Shown in pieces: positions 45,264-56,539 of a stretch of 64,000 nucleotides of DNA. The notes beneath the pieces were generated by a model. The model ran no database searches, was not told where the DNA came from, and saw only the letters and a program-made list of their open reading frames with translations. Position numbers and translations under genes: made by a program. Positions within the stretch are counted from its first letter, which is position 1, and each line of letters starts with the position of its first letter. Origin of the DNA: Sphaerolaimus hirsutus. Taxonomy: Eukaryota; Nematoda; Chromadorea; Monhysterida; Sphaerolaimidae. The stretch lies in the NCBI GenBank assembly GCA_964036195.1, contig OZ038455.1, positions 14,153,855 to 14,217,854 of the forward strand, given 5' to 3'.

Positions 45264-47681
45264 TAGCGATGGAAAGGCACCGGGACACCGGTGCCCCGGT
45301 GCTGGGAACCGAAGGACACCAGCACCGGTGCTGGTGCCGTGCGGTGCCATTTTTCAACGGTGCCCTGCCGGTGCCAGTGCCATTTTTTTAGAATAGCACC
45401 GGTGCCGGTGGGTGCGCTGCGGTGCAATTTTTTTTCCGGTGCCAGAGGTGCTAGCACCAGGACCAATTTGAAAGGCACGGGAAAGGCACCGGCCAAGTGT
45501 TCATGGGGTGTAAAATTGTGTCCACAGCACGTGCTTATTCATATTTTAAAAAACAACAACAATATACCGAACTGTTTTAGTCTAATTTCGAAAGATGTCC
45601 CATCAAATATACTTGCAAACCTGCCATACCATTCTGAAGAGGGAACAAAAAATTGAGTTCTATTTTTAATCATAAAACCTTTCCTTACCTTTCTTTCACC
45701 AGTATGTTCACAATTTGTCGTCAGTTTATGACAGAAAATAGTTACATTCACTGTAACTATCGATCCCAGTGTGTAAACAATAGTGACTACTGTATTTCGT
45801 CGAAAAACAAAAGTTGTTAAAACGTACGTCCGTTTACTCGAAAAATACGCGTACGCGAGTACGCGGTAAATACATTCACATATACTTTTAAAATAAATAC
45901 CGTACGCACTTGTACGCGTACATTGTCAAAGCATACGCGTACGGAAAATGTATTTCTAAAATCTCAATGTGGGCCATATTTATAAAGTGACTACACTGCT
46001 ATGTATCTACAGAAGTGTTTCCGTTGAATATTAAGGATACGCGGGGGTAGTGCCTTTAGAAATAAAAAAATCACAACCAAATCAAAATGATCGTGGAGAC
46101 AATAGAAGTGGAAACGAGTCGGGAGAGCGATTTTTATCTCCTAGGAAACCTAGAGACCTTGAAAACTTTTATCTGTTATTTGCTTATACTGTGTGCTGTC
46201 CAAGTATGAAAAAGTGAAGAAGTGTCCACTTTTACATATTCTATGAAGAAAAGTAGTCGTTTCTACACTCACGAGAAAAGTACCCACATTTACGCGTACG
46301 TACGAGTATTGCCTTGTAAAGTGATCTTCACATTATTCTGATCATTTTACATGGTCAACCATCGAAATAGGTAATGAATTATGGAAATAAGCAGTTCTGA
46401 ATGTGCGGCCTCTACAAAAATACCTGATAAATAGTGCAAAAACCTCCAGCCCGGTGCGGTGCCTTTCGGTGCTAGCTCCAGCAGCCGGCAGGTGCCCCAG
46501 TGGTGCGGTGCCATTTTTGGCTGGTGCCCATGGTGCCAAGTAGGCTGTTAACTTTCCGTTTTCCGGAGGAAACTTTTTACCCTTTCCGTTTTCCGTTTTC
46601 CGGCAGCTTAAAATTTTTACCCTTTCCGTTTTCCGTTTTCAGGAAGCAAAAAATTTTCACCCTTTCCATTTTCGTCTTTTCTGGACCATTTTTCCGTTTT
46701 CTGCTAGATCAATTTCCGTTTTTCTTGACCATTTTTCCGTTTTCCAACTAGATTTTTTCTGGCAAAGCAAAATTTCATGGCAAAATTCTCAGACCTGCTG
46801 CAATACTGGAAAAATAGTCAGTCAAAGTTCCCAGTGTTGGCAAAACTGGCCAAAAAGTTTCAGTGTGCTCCAGCTTCATCAGTGAACAATTGTTTAGTGT
46901 TGCTGGCAGTGTTTACAATTGTAGCAATTCGAAGGCTGAAACAGCTGAGAAGTTGATTATGTTGCATCAACTGTTGCCTCAAATTGATTATTGGTACACC
47001 ATTTGATTTTGATGCAGTGATATTTTGCAGCACCATGTAGCGTTATAGAGTCTCATATACTCTGCAGACTGCATGCCATGCATTTGCAAAAAAAATGCTC
47101 CATAATGGTACCATCTCCATGAAACATCACTTGTATCCAACTCAGCCCAGACAGTTTGGTTGCATACATTGCAATCTGCTGAGTGTACTCTTACAGTGTT
47201 TACTGTTTTAATGTTACATCACAGATCCATTTTGCTAAATTCAGAGTATTGCTGTTGCTTTGATCCTTTTGTAATGATTTTTGCTGGTTCAGTTCAGATG
47301 CTCAGTACAAGAAAAGGTACAATCAAAAATTATAAACTATACAGCTACCACAATCATAGGTAAACAGGCAAACCTGCATGCAGGTGTTTTTCAATCATGT
47401 CAATTTTTCCATTTCTAGCAAAATTTTGCTAAATTTTGCCATTTCTGTGCAAATTTCGCTTTCCGTTTTCCTGTGTGTCATTTTTCCGTTTTCCGTTTTC
47501 CGGCTGATAAAACTTTTTACCTCTTCCGTTTTCCGTTTTCTGGCAGCTTCAAAATTTTACCCTTTATGCTTTCCGTAAAAAAGTTTTTTTTGACACCCTA
47601 GTGCCAGGTGCCGTTTCTGAGGAATGGCACCGGTGCCGGTGCGGTGCGGTGCCATATTTCCTGGTGCCTTTTCCATCACTA
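45264..47681. mobile_element. hAT-like element with CACCGGTGCC arrays, 2.4 kb
   Basis: Ends TAGCGATGGAAAGGCACCGG and GGTGCCTTTTCCATCACTA, flanked by a perfect 8-bp duplication CTCCTCAC (45256-45263, 47682-47689). GGTGCCGGTGC arrays lie at both ends. It contains a fragment of the CAGAGTTGTTA family (about 45807-46316, TTGTTAAAACGTACG start, no right end) and the nested element 46541-47600. No transposase frame was found. Confidence 0.93.
46541..47600. mobile_element. TTTCCG-family hAT-like element, nested
   Basis: Left TAGGCTGTTAACTTTCCG, right TTTTTTTTGACACCCTA, flanked by GTGCCAAG (46533-46540) and GTGCCAGG (47601-47608), 7 of 8 matching. TTTTCCGTTTTCCG arrays lie at both ends. The core includes a block also present at 30208-30250. 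Confidence 0.88.
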
Positions 47682-47984
47682 CTCCTCACCTGACCTAATT
47701 TCACTAAGAGTCACAAAAAGCGTATTGTATAGCAAATTGTTATACAAAAACCGGGAGTTTGGATCTCCTTCCTACGCAACACAGGGTGAAAACTTACACA
47801 ATATTATTACAAAATTCATACCTGAAATAGTAAAAAGAAAAGGAAAATATAAAAGAGCACTGTTGTTGTTGCACCCGCACTCCTGACATTTTTGACGCTG
47901 ATCATTAGCTGAAAAAAACGGATTTGATCCGAATAACTGATTTTACAAACACTCTCTACCTAACATTAGTTTAATTGCTACCGT

Positions 47985-49825
47985 ATTTCCTCAAATTACC
48001 CCCAGTAGGATTGATATTTCAGATACCGTATTTCGTCTAAATACCCCGAGGGGGTTTATTTTTTCAGAGTGAAAATTTTGAGAGAAAAACGTGAAAAATG
48101 CAACAATAACCACCATTTATATGTTTTTACAGCTGGTAGATGTATAAGGATGTAGATGGTATAAACGATGTTCTAACGTAACACAGTAAGTGTTTTGACA
48201 GTCTGTTATGCATTTCCCGGACCACAAATTCATAGTGCCTATTTTGAGGGGGGGGGGCGGTATTTTGAGGAAATACGGTAACCTATAATTTTTTATATGT
48301 ACCGTATTACGTCGAATTAACCCCCCTTCGAAATACCCAATCCAAGTTGAGTGTCAAGAGAATGTACACGACAAATACCGCCGTTTGTAATCTGTACTTA
48401 TGATGCAGAACACACGTTAAAACCGATGACTGATTGACGTTAGGTCAGGCTTTATGCGCACCGTATATCCTCGAATAAGTCCCCGGGGGAGTGATTGTTT
48501 CCTCAGAATTTTTTGAGGGGGACTTATTCGAGGGGGGGGGGGAGTTATTCGAAAGGGGGGAGTTATTTTTTCGTCGGAATATTGAGTAAAAAGCGTGATC
48601 AATATATTATCTGAATGGGGTTACCGTATTTCCTCGAAATACCCCCCGGGGGGTGATTGTTTCATAGTGGTCCCGAGAGGGGGGGGATTTCGAGGGGGGG
48701 GGGGTTATTATTTCACAGGAAATTTTTTGAAATCCTAGTACAAAATCGTGGTTTGTGATGTGCGCTGGGGTAGAAAAATGCATCAATAACTGACATGTAT
48801 CAACTCCTGTATACTAATATTAGTACGTAGATGGTATAAACACTGTTCTAACGTGATTCCAACATTGTTTTAACATGTGTTCTGCACTACGCAGAACACA
48901 AACTGCAGTATTTGTCATGTACGATCTCTTTACACTCAATCTGGGGGGGTATTTCGAGGGGGGGTGATTGTTTCATAGTGGTCTCGAGAGGGGGGGGGGG
49001 GTATTTCAAGGGGGGGGGGTATTTCAAGGAAATACGGTAAGTAGGTTGCATAAACGTGTAAGCCAGAATAGAAATCCTATAATTCATGCAATGAAATCAA
49101 TGCTAGTGTGCATCAACTGCAAAAAAATGCATACCGTATTTGCTTGAATAATCCCCCTGGGGGATTATTATTTCGTCAGACTTTTTTGAGGGGGGGATTA
49201 TTCAAGAGGGGGAATTATTCAAGGGGAGGAATTATTATTTCGTCAGAATTCTCAAGCATGTTTCCATCAACTCATTCAGCAAAACATGCTTTATTTACAC
49301 AATAACATGCCATTCTTGGCCAAATTAGAAATACAAAATTCCGAAATGCCTTGAGGGGGGATTTTTCGAGGGGGGAATTATTTTTTCCACACTCATCTCA
49401 CAGGGGGGAATTATTCGAGGGGGGAATTATTCAAGCAAATACGGTACTTTTAATAAACATATACATACATAGATTTTTTATACATGGATTTCTTTCCTAC
49501 CCATAAAAGAGGGGGGAGTTATTCGAGGGGGAGTTATTTTTTCCTCAGTCAGCTTACAGGGGGGAGTTATTCTAGGGGGGAGTTGTTCAAGGGGGGACTT
49601 ATTCGAGGATTTGTGGAATATAAAGTTACATATACACGCCTATAAACACATATACATCTACATAAATGTTTGATTTTATTACATCTGAGTATGTGGAATT
49701 TCAGAAAATTTCTGGCGAAATAATAGACACCCCTCAAATAAGCCCCCCTCGAATTACTCCGCCCTGAATATTTGCTGGCGTAATAATAAACCCCCCGGGG
49801 GTATTTCGAGGTAATACGGCATTTA
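47985..49825. mobile_element. Cluster of CCGTATTTCCTCGAA palindromic MITEs
   Basis: Consecutive TA-flanked copies or fragments: 47985-48289, 48301-48560 (mixed), 48623-49038 (both ends intact), 49132-49444 (CCGTATTTGCTTGAATAATC ends), 49500-49615 and 49725-49820. All have G-rich subterminal GGGGGTATTTCGAGG or GGGGAATTATTCAAG motifs. There are no coding frames. Confidence 0.8.
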
Positions 49826-49872
49826 CTTTACACTGAATTCACATATATTATATTTCCCCAGGTCGCTCAGAC

Positions 49873-50510
49873 ATGGGGCCAGATTTTATTCTCCCTACAG
49901 ATTTGTAGGGTAGGGCGTACGCCCGACAGATTTTTTTTAGTTTAGCCGAATCGACACAAATGCACGGAGGGCAAGGCGGTTCGTAAAATATACGAAACCA
50001 TCCCTTAAGGTCGCGGATATTGCAATATGACGTATATCACTTCCATTTTGGCACGGAAATCATGATTTCGTCATTTCTTGGCCGTCGGCCAATTCGTTTT
50101 TTATTTTATTTTGTCGGGCGGGTTACTCTCATAAGTCGCGCTTTTGTGTAGTCAGGTGGTCACTTTTTTAGTGTTCACTGTCTACAACCGAAACCATGAG
50201 GGCAGCGACGAGAAAGAAATGCATGCACAAGCGTACAAAAGCGCGACTTATGCGAGTAACCCGCCCGACAAAATAAAATAAAAAACGAATTGGCAGACGG
50301 CCAAGAAATGACGAAATCATGATTTCCGGGCCAAAAACGAAGCGATATACGTCGTATTGCAATATCGGCGACCTTAAGGGATAGTTTCGTGTATTTTACG
50401 AACCGCCTTGCTCTCGGTGCATGTGCGTCGATGCGGCTGAACTTTAAAAAATCTATCGGGCGTACGCCCTACCCTACAAATCTGTAGGGAGAATTAAATC
50501 TGGCCCATGG
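49873..50510. repeat. 0.64-kb near-perfect palindrome
   Basis: Left GGGCCAGATTTTATTCTCCC, right GGGAGAATTAAATCTGGCCC. The arms share TACAGATTTGTAGGGTAGGG and CGTACGCCCGACAGA, then CTTAAGGTCGC-type and GACGAAATCATGATTTCC blocks. The centre is near 50190. It is non-coding. Confidence 0.88.
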
Positions 50511-50522
50511 AGGTATTTCGAG

Positions 50523-51290
50523 CAGAGTTGTTGAAAGTACTGAACTTTGCAAAAGTAAAAGTAACGTATTTAAATTTACTCACAGGTGAGTACAGAAAAC
50601 GTAAGTATGAGCAAATTACTTTTGTCTCTGGAAAACGTATAAGTGGGTATTTTTGAGAAACTTTGTCCCAATTTTTGCTCAAAATCACTAATTTTCAAAC
50701 TTTTTCACCATCAACTTCAGTAGTTAATGTGTTTTTGCCTATTTTTATGCAATTTTGGATATTTTGTCCCTATTTTTAGCTTTTCTTTCCTTTTTTTCAT
50801 TTATGCCTTGAAAAAGCCTATAAAAAGCCTGATTGAAATACATTTTCTGTACTCGCATACTTTGAAAAAGTACCGATTTTTTTTCGGGAGGAAACATAAA
50901 CGTATTTACGCAGTACTCAATAACGATGGCAAAAAAAGATTCAAAAATTAGAAAACGTTTTCAGATTTTCAATTTTTTTTGGGACTTTTCGAATTTTTGA
51001 GCACGCGGTAAAAAAATACATAAAAATCGATTTCGAATCGAAAGACTTTTCGAATTTTTAGGGAATTCAAGGCATTATCCACTGATGGGAATTATCCACT
51101 GATGCACTTTTCTTTTCTCATTTACGAGGCACTGACCTTGAAACCCTGCTGGCGCCATTTTGGCGCCCTTTTAGAGCAAGACACCAGACGCCAAGGGCGC
51201 CATGGAGAAAGGGTGCCAAGCGCCAAGGGTGCCACAGGAAAAGGGAACCATGCGCCAATGGCGCCATTCCATCACTACTTGGCACACGTC
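50523..51290. repeat. Broken MITE remnants
   Basis: A left end CAGAGTTGTTGAAAG (50523) of the hAT-like family without a right partner. A TTCGAAAATT array follows (50925-51070), then a GGCGCC-rich block ending GCGCCATTCCATCACTA (51130-51276). The last matches the TAG(C/T)GATGGAA end type of the element at 45264. Confidence 0.6.
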
Positions 51291-51955
51291 CAAGTTACCG
51301 TTTGCGCAAATGTTACCAAGTATGAAGTTACCAGGCTGCAGAATGTGATTAAGCGACCGCAATTGGATGCTAATGGCGGCCCACACACGAGTTGATACAT
51401 GTGTTGACTTGATTGGATTCCACGGTCATTATCGTTGACGTGAACGGAAAGCTTGCATCTTTTACCTCGTTCTATAAAACGCAACAATAATTTGGACGCA
51501 ACGGTCAGTTCATATGTCCTCTTTTGGAGGAATTTGTCAGGACTGCGACAATAAGATCTGACGTAAGCCCTTACAATCCGACATTCTATAACGAATTGTC
51601 TATCAAATTCATATTGTTATCGCATAAAAAGTTGGATTGAATCAAATGTATCGTGAACCGAATGGAATCCGTCCATTCAAGTTCTAAATTAAAAACACGT
51701 CATTGGTAATGAAGGGCCGAATCACTGACTCGTTTCATGTCCGTCGACTTTTTTTAAAGTGATGAGCACTATTTGGGCTCTGAGTGCCCTCGGTGTGCCA
51801 GTATCCACCAGTAGGGGAAAAATGCGCTTTCACCCAGTGCCAACTGATATTGGGAAAAGACATTTCAGCACGTGAATGGAATTGTCAAAACAGAACAGCT
51901 GTGTATTTATGAAGTGTTTCAGACATTGAATGCTCAAATATTTACCGCTTAAAGA

Positions 51956-52362
51956 TTCTATAGATCTATAAATAGAGCCCCAGCACTAATCAATTCCCTA
52001 GTCCCGCGTATGTAACGATAGCAAACCCTCCGAATGATGGCAAACCCTCTGATTGCGAAAATTCAAAAATTTCGATTTTACGCTGAAATTTTACTCTAGC
52101 TGAAGAAAAATCAATCGATAAATCAGCTACGCCAGGTGCTTGCATGCAATTTCATAGCGTAGAATTGATTTTTCTTCAGCTGGCGTAAAATTTCAGCGTA
52201 AAATCAAAATTTTGAATTTTCACAATCAAATAGAAGTGACCGTGGACGATGACCCTTGGTCACAATGAAGGTATTGATAAACATATTGTCCATGAAAAAT
52301 TGCATTCAAAGTTTCTATAGATCTATAAATAGAGCCCCAGTACTAATCAATTCCCTAGTCCC
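51956..52362. repeat. 50-bp direct repeats with a TATA-like box flanking a palindrome
   Basis: TTCTATAGATCTATAAATAG then AGCCCCAG(C/T)ACTAATC is repeated at 51956-52005 and 52313-52362 in the same orientation with one mismatch. Between them an inverted repeat (TTTTACGCTGAAATTTTAC with CTGAAGAAAAATCAAT arms) spans about 52050-52235. 51380-51950 shows nothing recognised beyond a fragment of the GGCGGCCCACACAC palindrome. Confidence 0.75.
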
Positions 52363-52718
52363 CCATATGAAATGAAATCTACAGTGCGCATTTAAGCACT
52401 TGTGGTGGTTTGGTTTGTAAAATGGAGAATTTTTGGGAAAATGTTTATTTCTAGAGAATCTCACGCATCATCGTTTCAAATATGGCCCTAGGAGAAATTT
52501 TTTGTGTGGATATTTTACAGTATTGACGGTGTGTGATTTTTTGATTGGGCGCGTGACAACAATCTCTATCCTAGGCTCTAGACTTTTTCAATGATTGCTA
52601 TATTCTGATTGCCGTTTTGATTAGATATCCCTCTCCTACATAATGTATTTATTTATAAATAGTTAGGTATATGCAAAGTTCGCAAACTATACATGGTGAT
52701 ATGTACACAGATGTGCAG

Positions 52719-53125
52719 GGGCCAGTTCCGCAAGTGGAGAAGTAACATGAGAAGTTAAAAGCGAAGTAAATTGAGAAGTGAAAAGACAAGTGAAATTAGA
52801 AGTGATAAGATAAGTGAAATGAGAAGTGAAAAATGAAGTGAAATGAGAAGTGAAAAGAAAAGTGAAATGATAAGTGAAAAAAAATCTAAAAAAAACAACA
52901 AAAATGTAAAGGATGAATTCTGAATGAGGCAACAGTTATGATGATTTAGTGGGAAACGTTCCGATTTTTCGCTTGCATCGGAACTTTGGAATTGAAATTT
53001 CCATTCTATTCAAACAACTCTATTCAATAAAAACTTCACGTCAACATTTCACTTCGCTTTTCACTTCTCATTTCACTTCTCACTTCCCATTTCACCTCTC
53101 ACTTCTCCACTTGCGGAACTGGCAC
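52719..53125. mobile_element. CAG-duplicating MITE with GAAGTGAAA arrays
   Basis: Left GGGCCAGTTCCGCAAGTGG, right CCACTTGCGGAACTGGCAC, flanked by CAG (52716-52718, 53126-53128). Arrays of GAGAAGTGAAA and the complement fill both sides. The termini and the CAG duplication parallel the introner family, though the subterminal sequence differs. Confidence 0.75.
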
Positions 53126-53189
53126 CAGAAGTACCGTTTTAATACGCATAAGTATTCACCTAAATAATGGATACATACAAGTATTCACC

Positions 53190-53970
53190 TTTTTCTGAGG
53201 CGCCCTTGGCGTATGGCGCGCACATTTTGAAAGGCGCCATGGCGCCCTTGACGCTTGGCGCCCTTTTTCCGTGGTGCCCTTGACGCCTGGCGCACTGCTT
53301 TAAAAGGGCGCCAAAAAGGCGCCAGCAGGGTTTCAAGATGCTGTGTGAATGAAAAAATAATGAAAAATGCATTCGTGGATGATCTAAATTCGCCAGAATA
53401 ATGGACGAAGTGGTGTGAATTGGTGAAATCTTTCATCCAACTGTTAATTAGATTTGTCTGACAGATCAGAAGACAAGAATGATGAACAGTCGAACTTGCA
53501 AAAAAATAAATAAACAGATTTAAATCGTTGCAATTCCATTTTTGTCCATTTCAAGTAAACATTGATTGGAAAAGTATATTTGAAGTAAATGGATTGTTGT
53601 CAAATGATAATTTTCATTGTGTTTGAATTCGTCATGTGGATTTTATTAAAAAATGTTTTGTTGCAAGGCTTGTTTTTTGTTCATTACATCCTGGAGAACG
53701 CGAATTAAGAAGTGAATGCATGTTTTAAATACCGTGCTGTAGAAACATTTTTAGCACACGCAGGGTGTTGTAAGCACTTATTTATTCCTGGCGCCCTTGG
53801 CGCCTGGCGCTCTCTTTCCGTGGCGCCCACTTTCCGGATGGCGCCATGGCGCCCTTGGCGCCCTTTTTCTGTGGCGCTCTTGGCGCTTGGCGCCCACTTT
53901 CCGAATGGCGCCATGGCGCCCTTGGCACCGCGCCCTTTTTTCTGGCGCTTTTCTATCACTAATACATACC
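53190..53970. repeat. GGCGCC-array element fragments
   Basis: Two blocks rich in TTGGCGCC/GGCGCCATGGCGCCC (53197-53330, 53786-53955). The second ends CTGGCGCTTTTCTATCACTA. TGAAACCCTGCTGGCGCC at 51139 is the inverse of GGCGCCAGCAGGGTTTCA at 53318, so the copies at 51.1 and 53.3 kb may be the two ends of one disrupted element. Confidence 0.65.
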
Positions 53971-54414
53971 ATAAAATTGTAAAAATACGACTCCCTTGAA
54001 TGATTGGCCCGTAGGAAACGTCTGGAAACAATTCCAAATGGGAAAATATACGGGGATAAAAATATGAAGTAAATGCGCATTATGCATTGATGGGTTTCCA
54101 ATAGGCAAATATAATACAAGATATCTAAGCATTAGAAGGATTTGCACAAATAATTAAATAAAATCAATCACAAATATTCAATGCACCATAAGAACGTGAT
54201 CACCTGCCCAAACAGGCGACGGGCATACAATTTTCCTGACACTTGACCTGGCACCATAGAATAAATTGGGGGTGGCATTGTAGGGGGTCCACCGGGGTAC
54301 CGTGTCCCCTGTTAATTTGCGTTGGCCGCACGTAAGTAGTGAGTACCTAAGATAAAGACAGCACATTCCGCAATCCGTGGACAGAAAAGAGACACACTTT
54401 AAAATTCGTTTTTT

Positions 54415-54420
54415 TTTATT
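54415..54420 (-). terminator. Polyadenylation signal for the leftward viral genes
   Basis: AATAAA on the minus strand, 75 bp downstream of the dUTPase stop codon at 54495. It is the only such signal close to the end of the leftward gene block. 53971-54414 otherwise shows no gene. The left end of the viral element must lie in or near this interval, but I could not identify its terminal repeat. Confidence 0.6.
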
Positions 54421-54494
54421 TTTGTAAAAAGAAGAATCGAAGCCCATGGAGTGAATCGAAGCCCATGGAGGACTTTCGAAACTCATGGAGGACT

Positions 54495-54929
54495 TTAATT
54501 GTAACCAGAAGAACCGAAACCGATGGAACGGCCGTGAGAGCAACAAGATATATCCACGTTATGACATGTAGCATTAGAGAAGCGCTCGCAGATGAGTTGA
54601 GCGATTCTGTCGCCAAGACATATGTGATACCAATTATTAGAATGGTTATACAGTATCACTTTTATTTCTCCATCGTAATCAGGATCGATCACTCCTCCAC
54701 CAACTTCTAATCCATGGAACATTGAAAGTCCACTACGTGATGCCAATCGTCCGTAACAATCTTTTGGAAATTGAACTTTCAAATCTGTCTTGGCAATCAG
54801 TCGCTCCTTTGGTGGTATAAAATATTCCTCGGAGCTTGCGATATCGAAACCGGCAGCCTTCGGTGTACATTTTGTTGGTGGTTTTGCATTATTACTCAAC
54901 AATTCAAATTTCAACAACTCACCCGACAT
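54495..54929 (-). CDS. dut: dUTP pyrophosphatase, viral
   Basis: 144 residues with all five trimeric dUTPase motifs in order: PKAAGFDIAS, GRLASRSGLS, GGVIDPDYDGEI, GDRIAQLI and the glycine-rich C-terminus GRSIGFGSSG. The family hydrolyses dUTP to dUMP and pyrophosphate, limiting uracil incorporation during DNA replication. Length is typical. The start (MSGELLKFEL) is chosen over an upstream in-frame ATG because it aligns with the family N-terminus. It directly follows CTCTTTTCAG, a splice-acceptor-like sequence, and overlaps the preceding gene's end by 11 bp. It is the last gene of the leftward block, followed by AATAAA. Three near-identical GAA-CC-CATGGAG units follow the stop. Confidence 0.95.
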   Translation of the reverse strand: MSGELLKFELLSNNAKPPTKCTPKAAGFDIASSEEYFIPPKERLIAKTDLKVQFPKDCYGRLASRSGLSMFHGLEVGGGVIDPDYDGEIKVILYNHSNNWYHICLGDRIAQLICERFSNATCHNVDISCCSHGRSIGFGSSGYN

Positions 54930-55611
54930 CTGAAAAGAGCATGGATCTGTTAAGTAGAACGTCTTCATCAGCCGCAAATAAACTGCTTTCATGAATATAT
55001 GTATATCCTCGATTCTTTTTTCCTCCTTTTTTTCTTGAAATTTTTGCGATAATACCGTGACGATACATATCATAGTTTAATTGAATATCTCTGCTCCTCG
55101 GATCCCATATTTCAAATGGGTCTCTTTTGTAGTAGTGATTCATATTCACACCGTTTATCCATAATGTATATTTTGCATAATTGTCTTTCTCTCGATCCCA
55201 GCGACAACATTCTTGCTCCAGAAACGTTAAACGAATACAATTTTTATAAATACCGTGGAGGTATTTTTCAATTAATAATTCGGGACCTTCGTAATTAGGT
55301 CGATTGAATACCTCTCCCGTATGTTCAACCTTAATAAAAGATATGCGGTTGTTGGTGTAACCGCTACTGGACATTAAATTATATAAAACATATGTATTTA
55401 ATGGAATGCGTTTGAATTTACCTAAATCTTTTAATATTTGTCTTATCGGCGTATTTCGTTTTATTGCGCAACGATATTTGAAGATTTTACGATATTGTTT
55501 GTATTCGTGTATATTCTCTATAAATGAAATTGAATCAACGTGATCATATTTTAACGGTAATTTATATATTTCTAGTATATGTCTTTTTATTATATCGCTT
55601 CGCGACGCCAT
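54919..55611 (-). CDS. Viral hypothetical protein, 230 aa
   Basis: No recognised family. The sequence is basic and aromatic-rich with no signal peptide or transmembrane helix. The segment TLWINGVNMNHYY resembles NIWLNGVNLCNFL in the neighbouring 166-residue protein, and both have an LEQ shortly before it, suggesting the two are distant paralogues. ATTTCAG lies 8 bases before the start codon. Its end overlaps the dUTPase start by 11 bp. Confidence 0.8.
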   Translation of the reverse strand: MASRSDIIKRHILEIYKLPLKYDHVDSISFIENIHEYKQYRKIFKYRCAIKRNTPIRQILKDLGKFKRIPLNTYVLYNLMSSSGYTNNRISFIKVEHTGEVFNRPNYEGPELLIEKYLHGIYKNCIRLTFLEQECCRWDREKDNYAKYTLWINGVNMNHYYKRDPFEIWDPRSRDIQLNYDMYRHGIIAKISRKKGGKKNRGYTYIHESSLFAADEDVLLNRSMLFSDVG

Positions 55612-55632
55612 CTTTATTTCTGAAATGGTGTA

Positions 55633-56133
55633 CTAGCGTGGGCCATTTATTTTAATACCTTTTACATGCTCCATATTATTACATAAAAAATTACATAAAT
55701 TCACTCCATTTAACCATATGTTAAATAATTTGTCACCCTTTTTGTAATATGATCCATTAGTTAACGGTATCTGTTCCAGTATCACAAAGTGGTAGTTCTT
55801 ATTACCGCCTAACGGATGCACAAAATTTTTCAGAGATAAGTTCCTGTCCACAATTTTATCACAGAACACGTGGAATATGAGTAACGGTAATAATTCGTTC
55901 GATGTTAAAAAAGCTAACAATTCAATCACGAGAGTGTTTATGGTAACTTTATGTAGAAAAGTAATTTTTAATGTATCGCCTTTTTTCATTTCGTCCATGT
56001 CGCCCGAATTTTCTTCTGGCATTAGTTCCGTTGTTTCAAAATATGTTTTGTGCATAGTTACACTCAACTCTGATTGAATGTGATTTTGTTTTAATACGAA
56101 ACTGTTTGATAGCAAGGTCTTGCCAAATAGCAT
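55633..56133 (-). CDS. Viral hypothetical protein, 166 aa
   Basis: No recognised family. A hydrophobic stretch (LVIELLAFLTSNELLPLLIF) occupies the middle. IWLNGVNLCNF near the C-terminus is shared with the downstream 230-residue protein. The start codon directly follows CTCATTCAG, preceded by a CCCTTTT pyrimidine run, an excellent 3' splice site. It is separated by 21 bp from the next gene. Confidence 0.8.
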   Translation of the reverse strand: MLFGKTLLSNSFVLKQNHIQSELSVTMHKTYFETTELMPEENSGDMDEMKKGDTLKITFLHKVTINTLVIELLAFLTSNELLPLLIFHVFCDKIVDRNLSLKNFVHPLGGNKNYHFVILEQIPLTNGSYYKKGDKLFNIWLNGVNLCNFLCNNMEHVKGIKINGPR

Positions 56134-56153
56134 CTGAATGAGAAAAGGGAACG

Positions 56154-56537
56154 TTAACTTTCATCAACCATGTAATCATATTCCTCACATTCGCTTATCT
56201 TATATATCTCCACAGATTTAGGGACATAATTTTTCAAAAGTAAGTAAGCGTCATTCTCTATACCATGATCTGCCAAACGTCTACACGAGTAATTAATAGC
56301 CTCAGATTTGCTGGAAAATTTGTGTGCAAATTTTCTCAAATACGCCTCGAACTGTGAATCCCAATCTTTTTTATCAGTATTAATATAATCATCCCAATTT
56401 ATTGTTATCATTGTTCCTTCGAATAATCCACAGTTTTCACAATGTTTTTTCACGTACTTTTTCAATTGTCGCAATATTTTTCCCTGATTAGCCAATATTT
56501 TTCCCTGATTGGCCATACCTATGTAAAATTGAGGCAT
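56154..56537 (-). CDS. Viral hypothetical protein, 127 aa
   Basis: No recognised family; hydrophilic, with an acidic C-terminus (SECEEYDYMVDES) and two cysteines spaced C-E-N-C. Near the N-terminus a 7-residue unit ANQGKIL is repeated (21-bp tandem duplication). A second in-frame ATG at 56516 follows TTTTACATAG-GT and could be the true start. The next upstream gene ends 2 bp before the first ATG. Confidence 0.75.
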   Translation of the reverse strand: MPQFYIGMANQGKILANQGKILRQLKKYVKKHCENCGLFEGTMITINWDDYINTDKKDWDSQFEAYLRKFAHKFSSKSEAINYSCRRLADHGIENDAYLLLKNYVPKSVEIYKISECEEYDYMVDES

Positions 56538-56539
56538 CG

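Noticed and set aside
46500..46751. Phe-rich open frames over TTTCCG arrays (also 26618-27264, 30186-30422)
   Set aside because: Translation of transposon subterminal repeats.
54178..54546. 122-codon minus-strand frame at the left of the viral element
   Set aside because: Overlaps the dUTPase C-terminus in another frame and runs through repeats and the polyadenylation signal.
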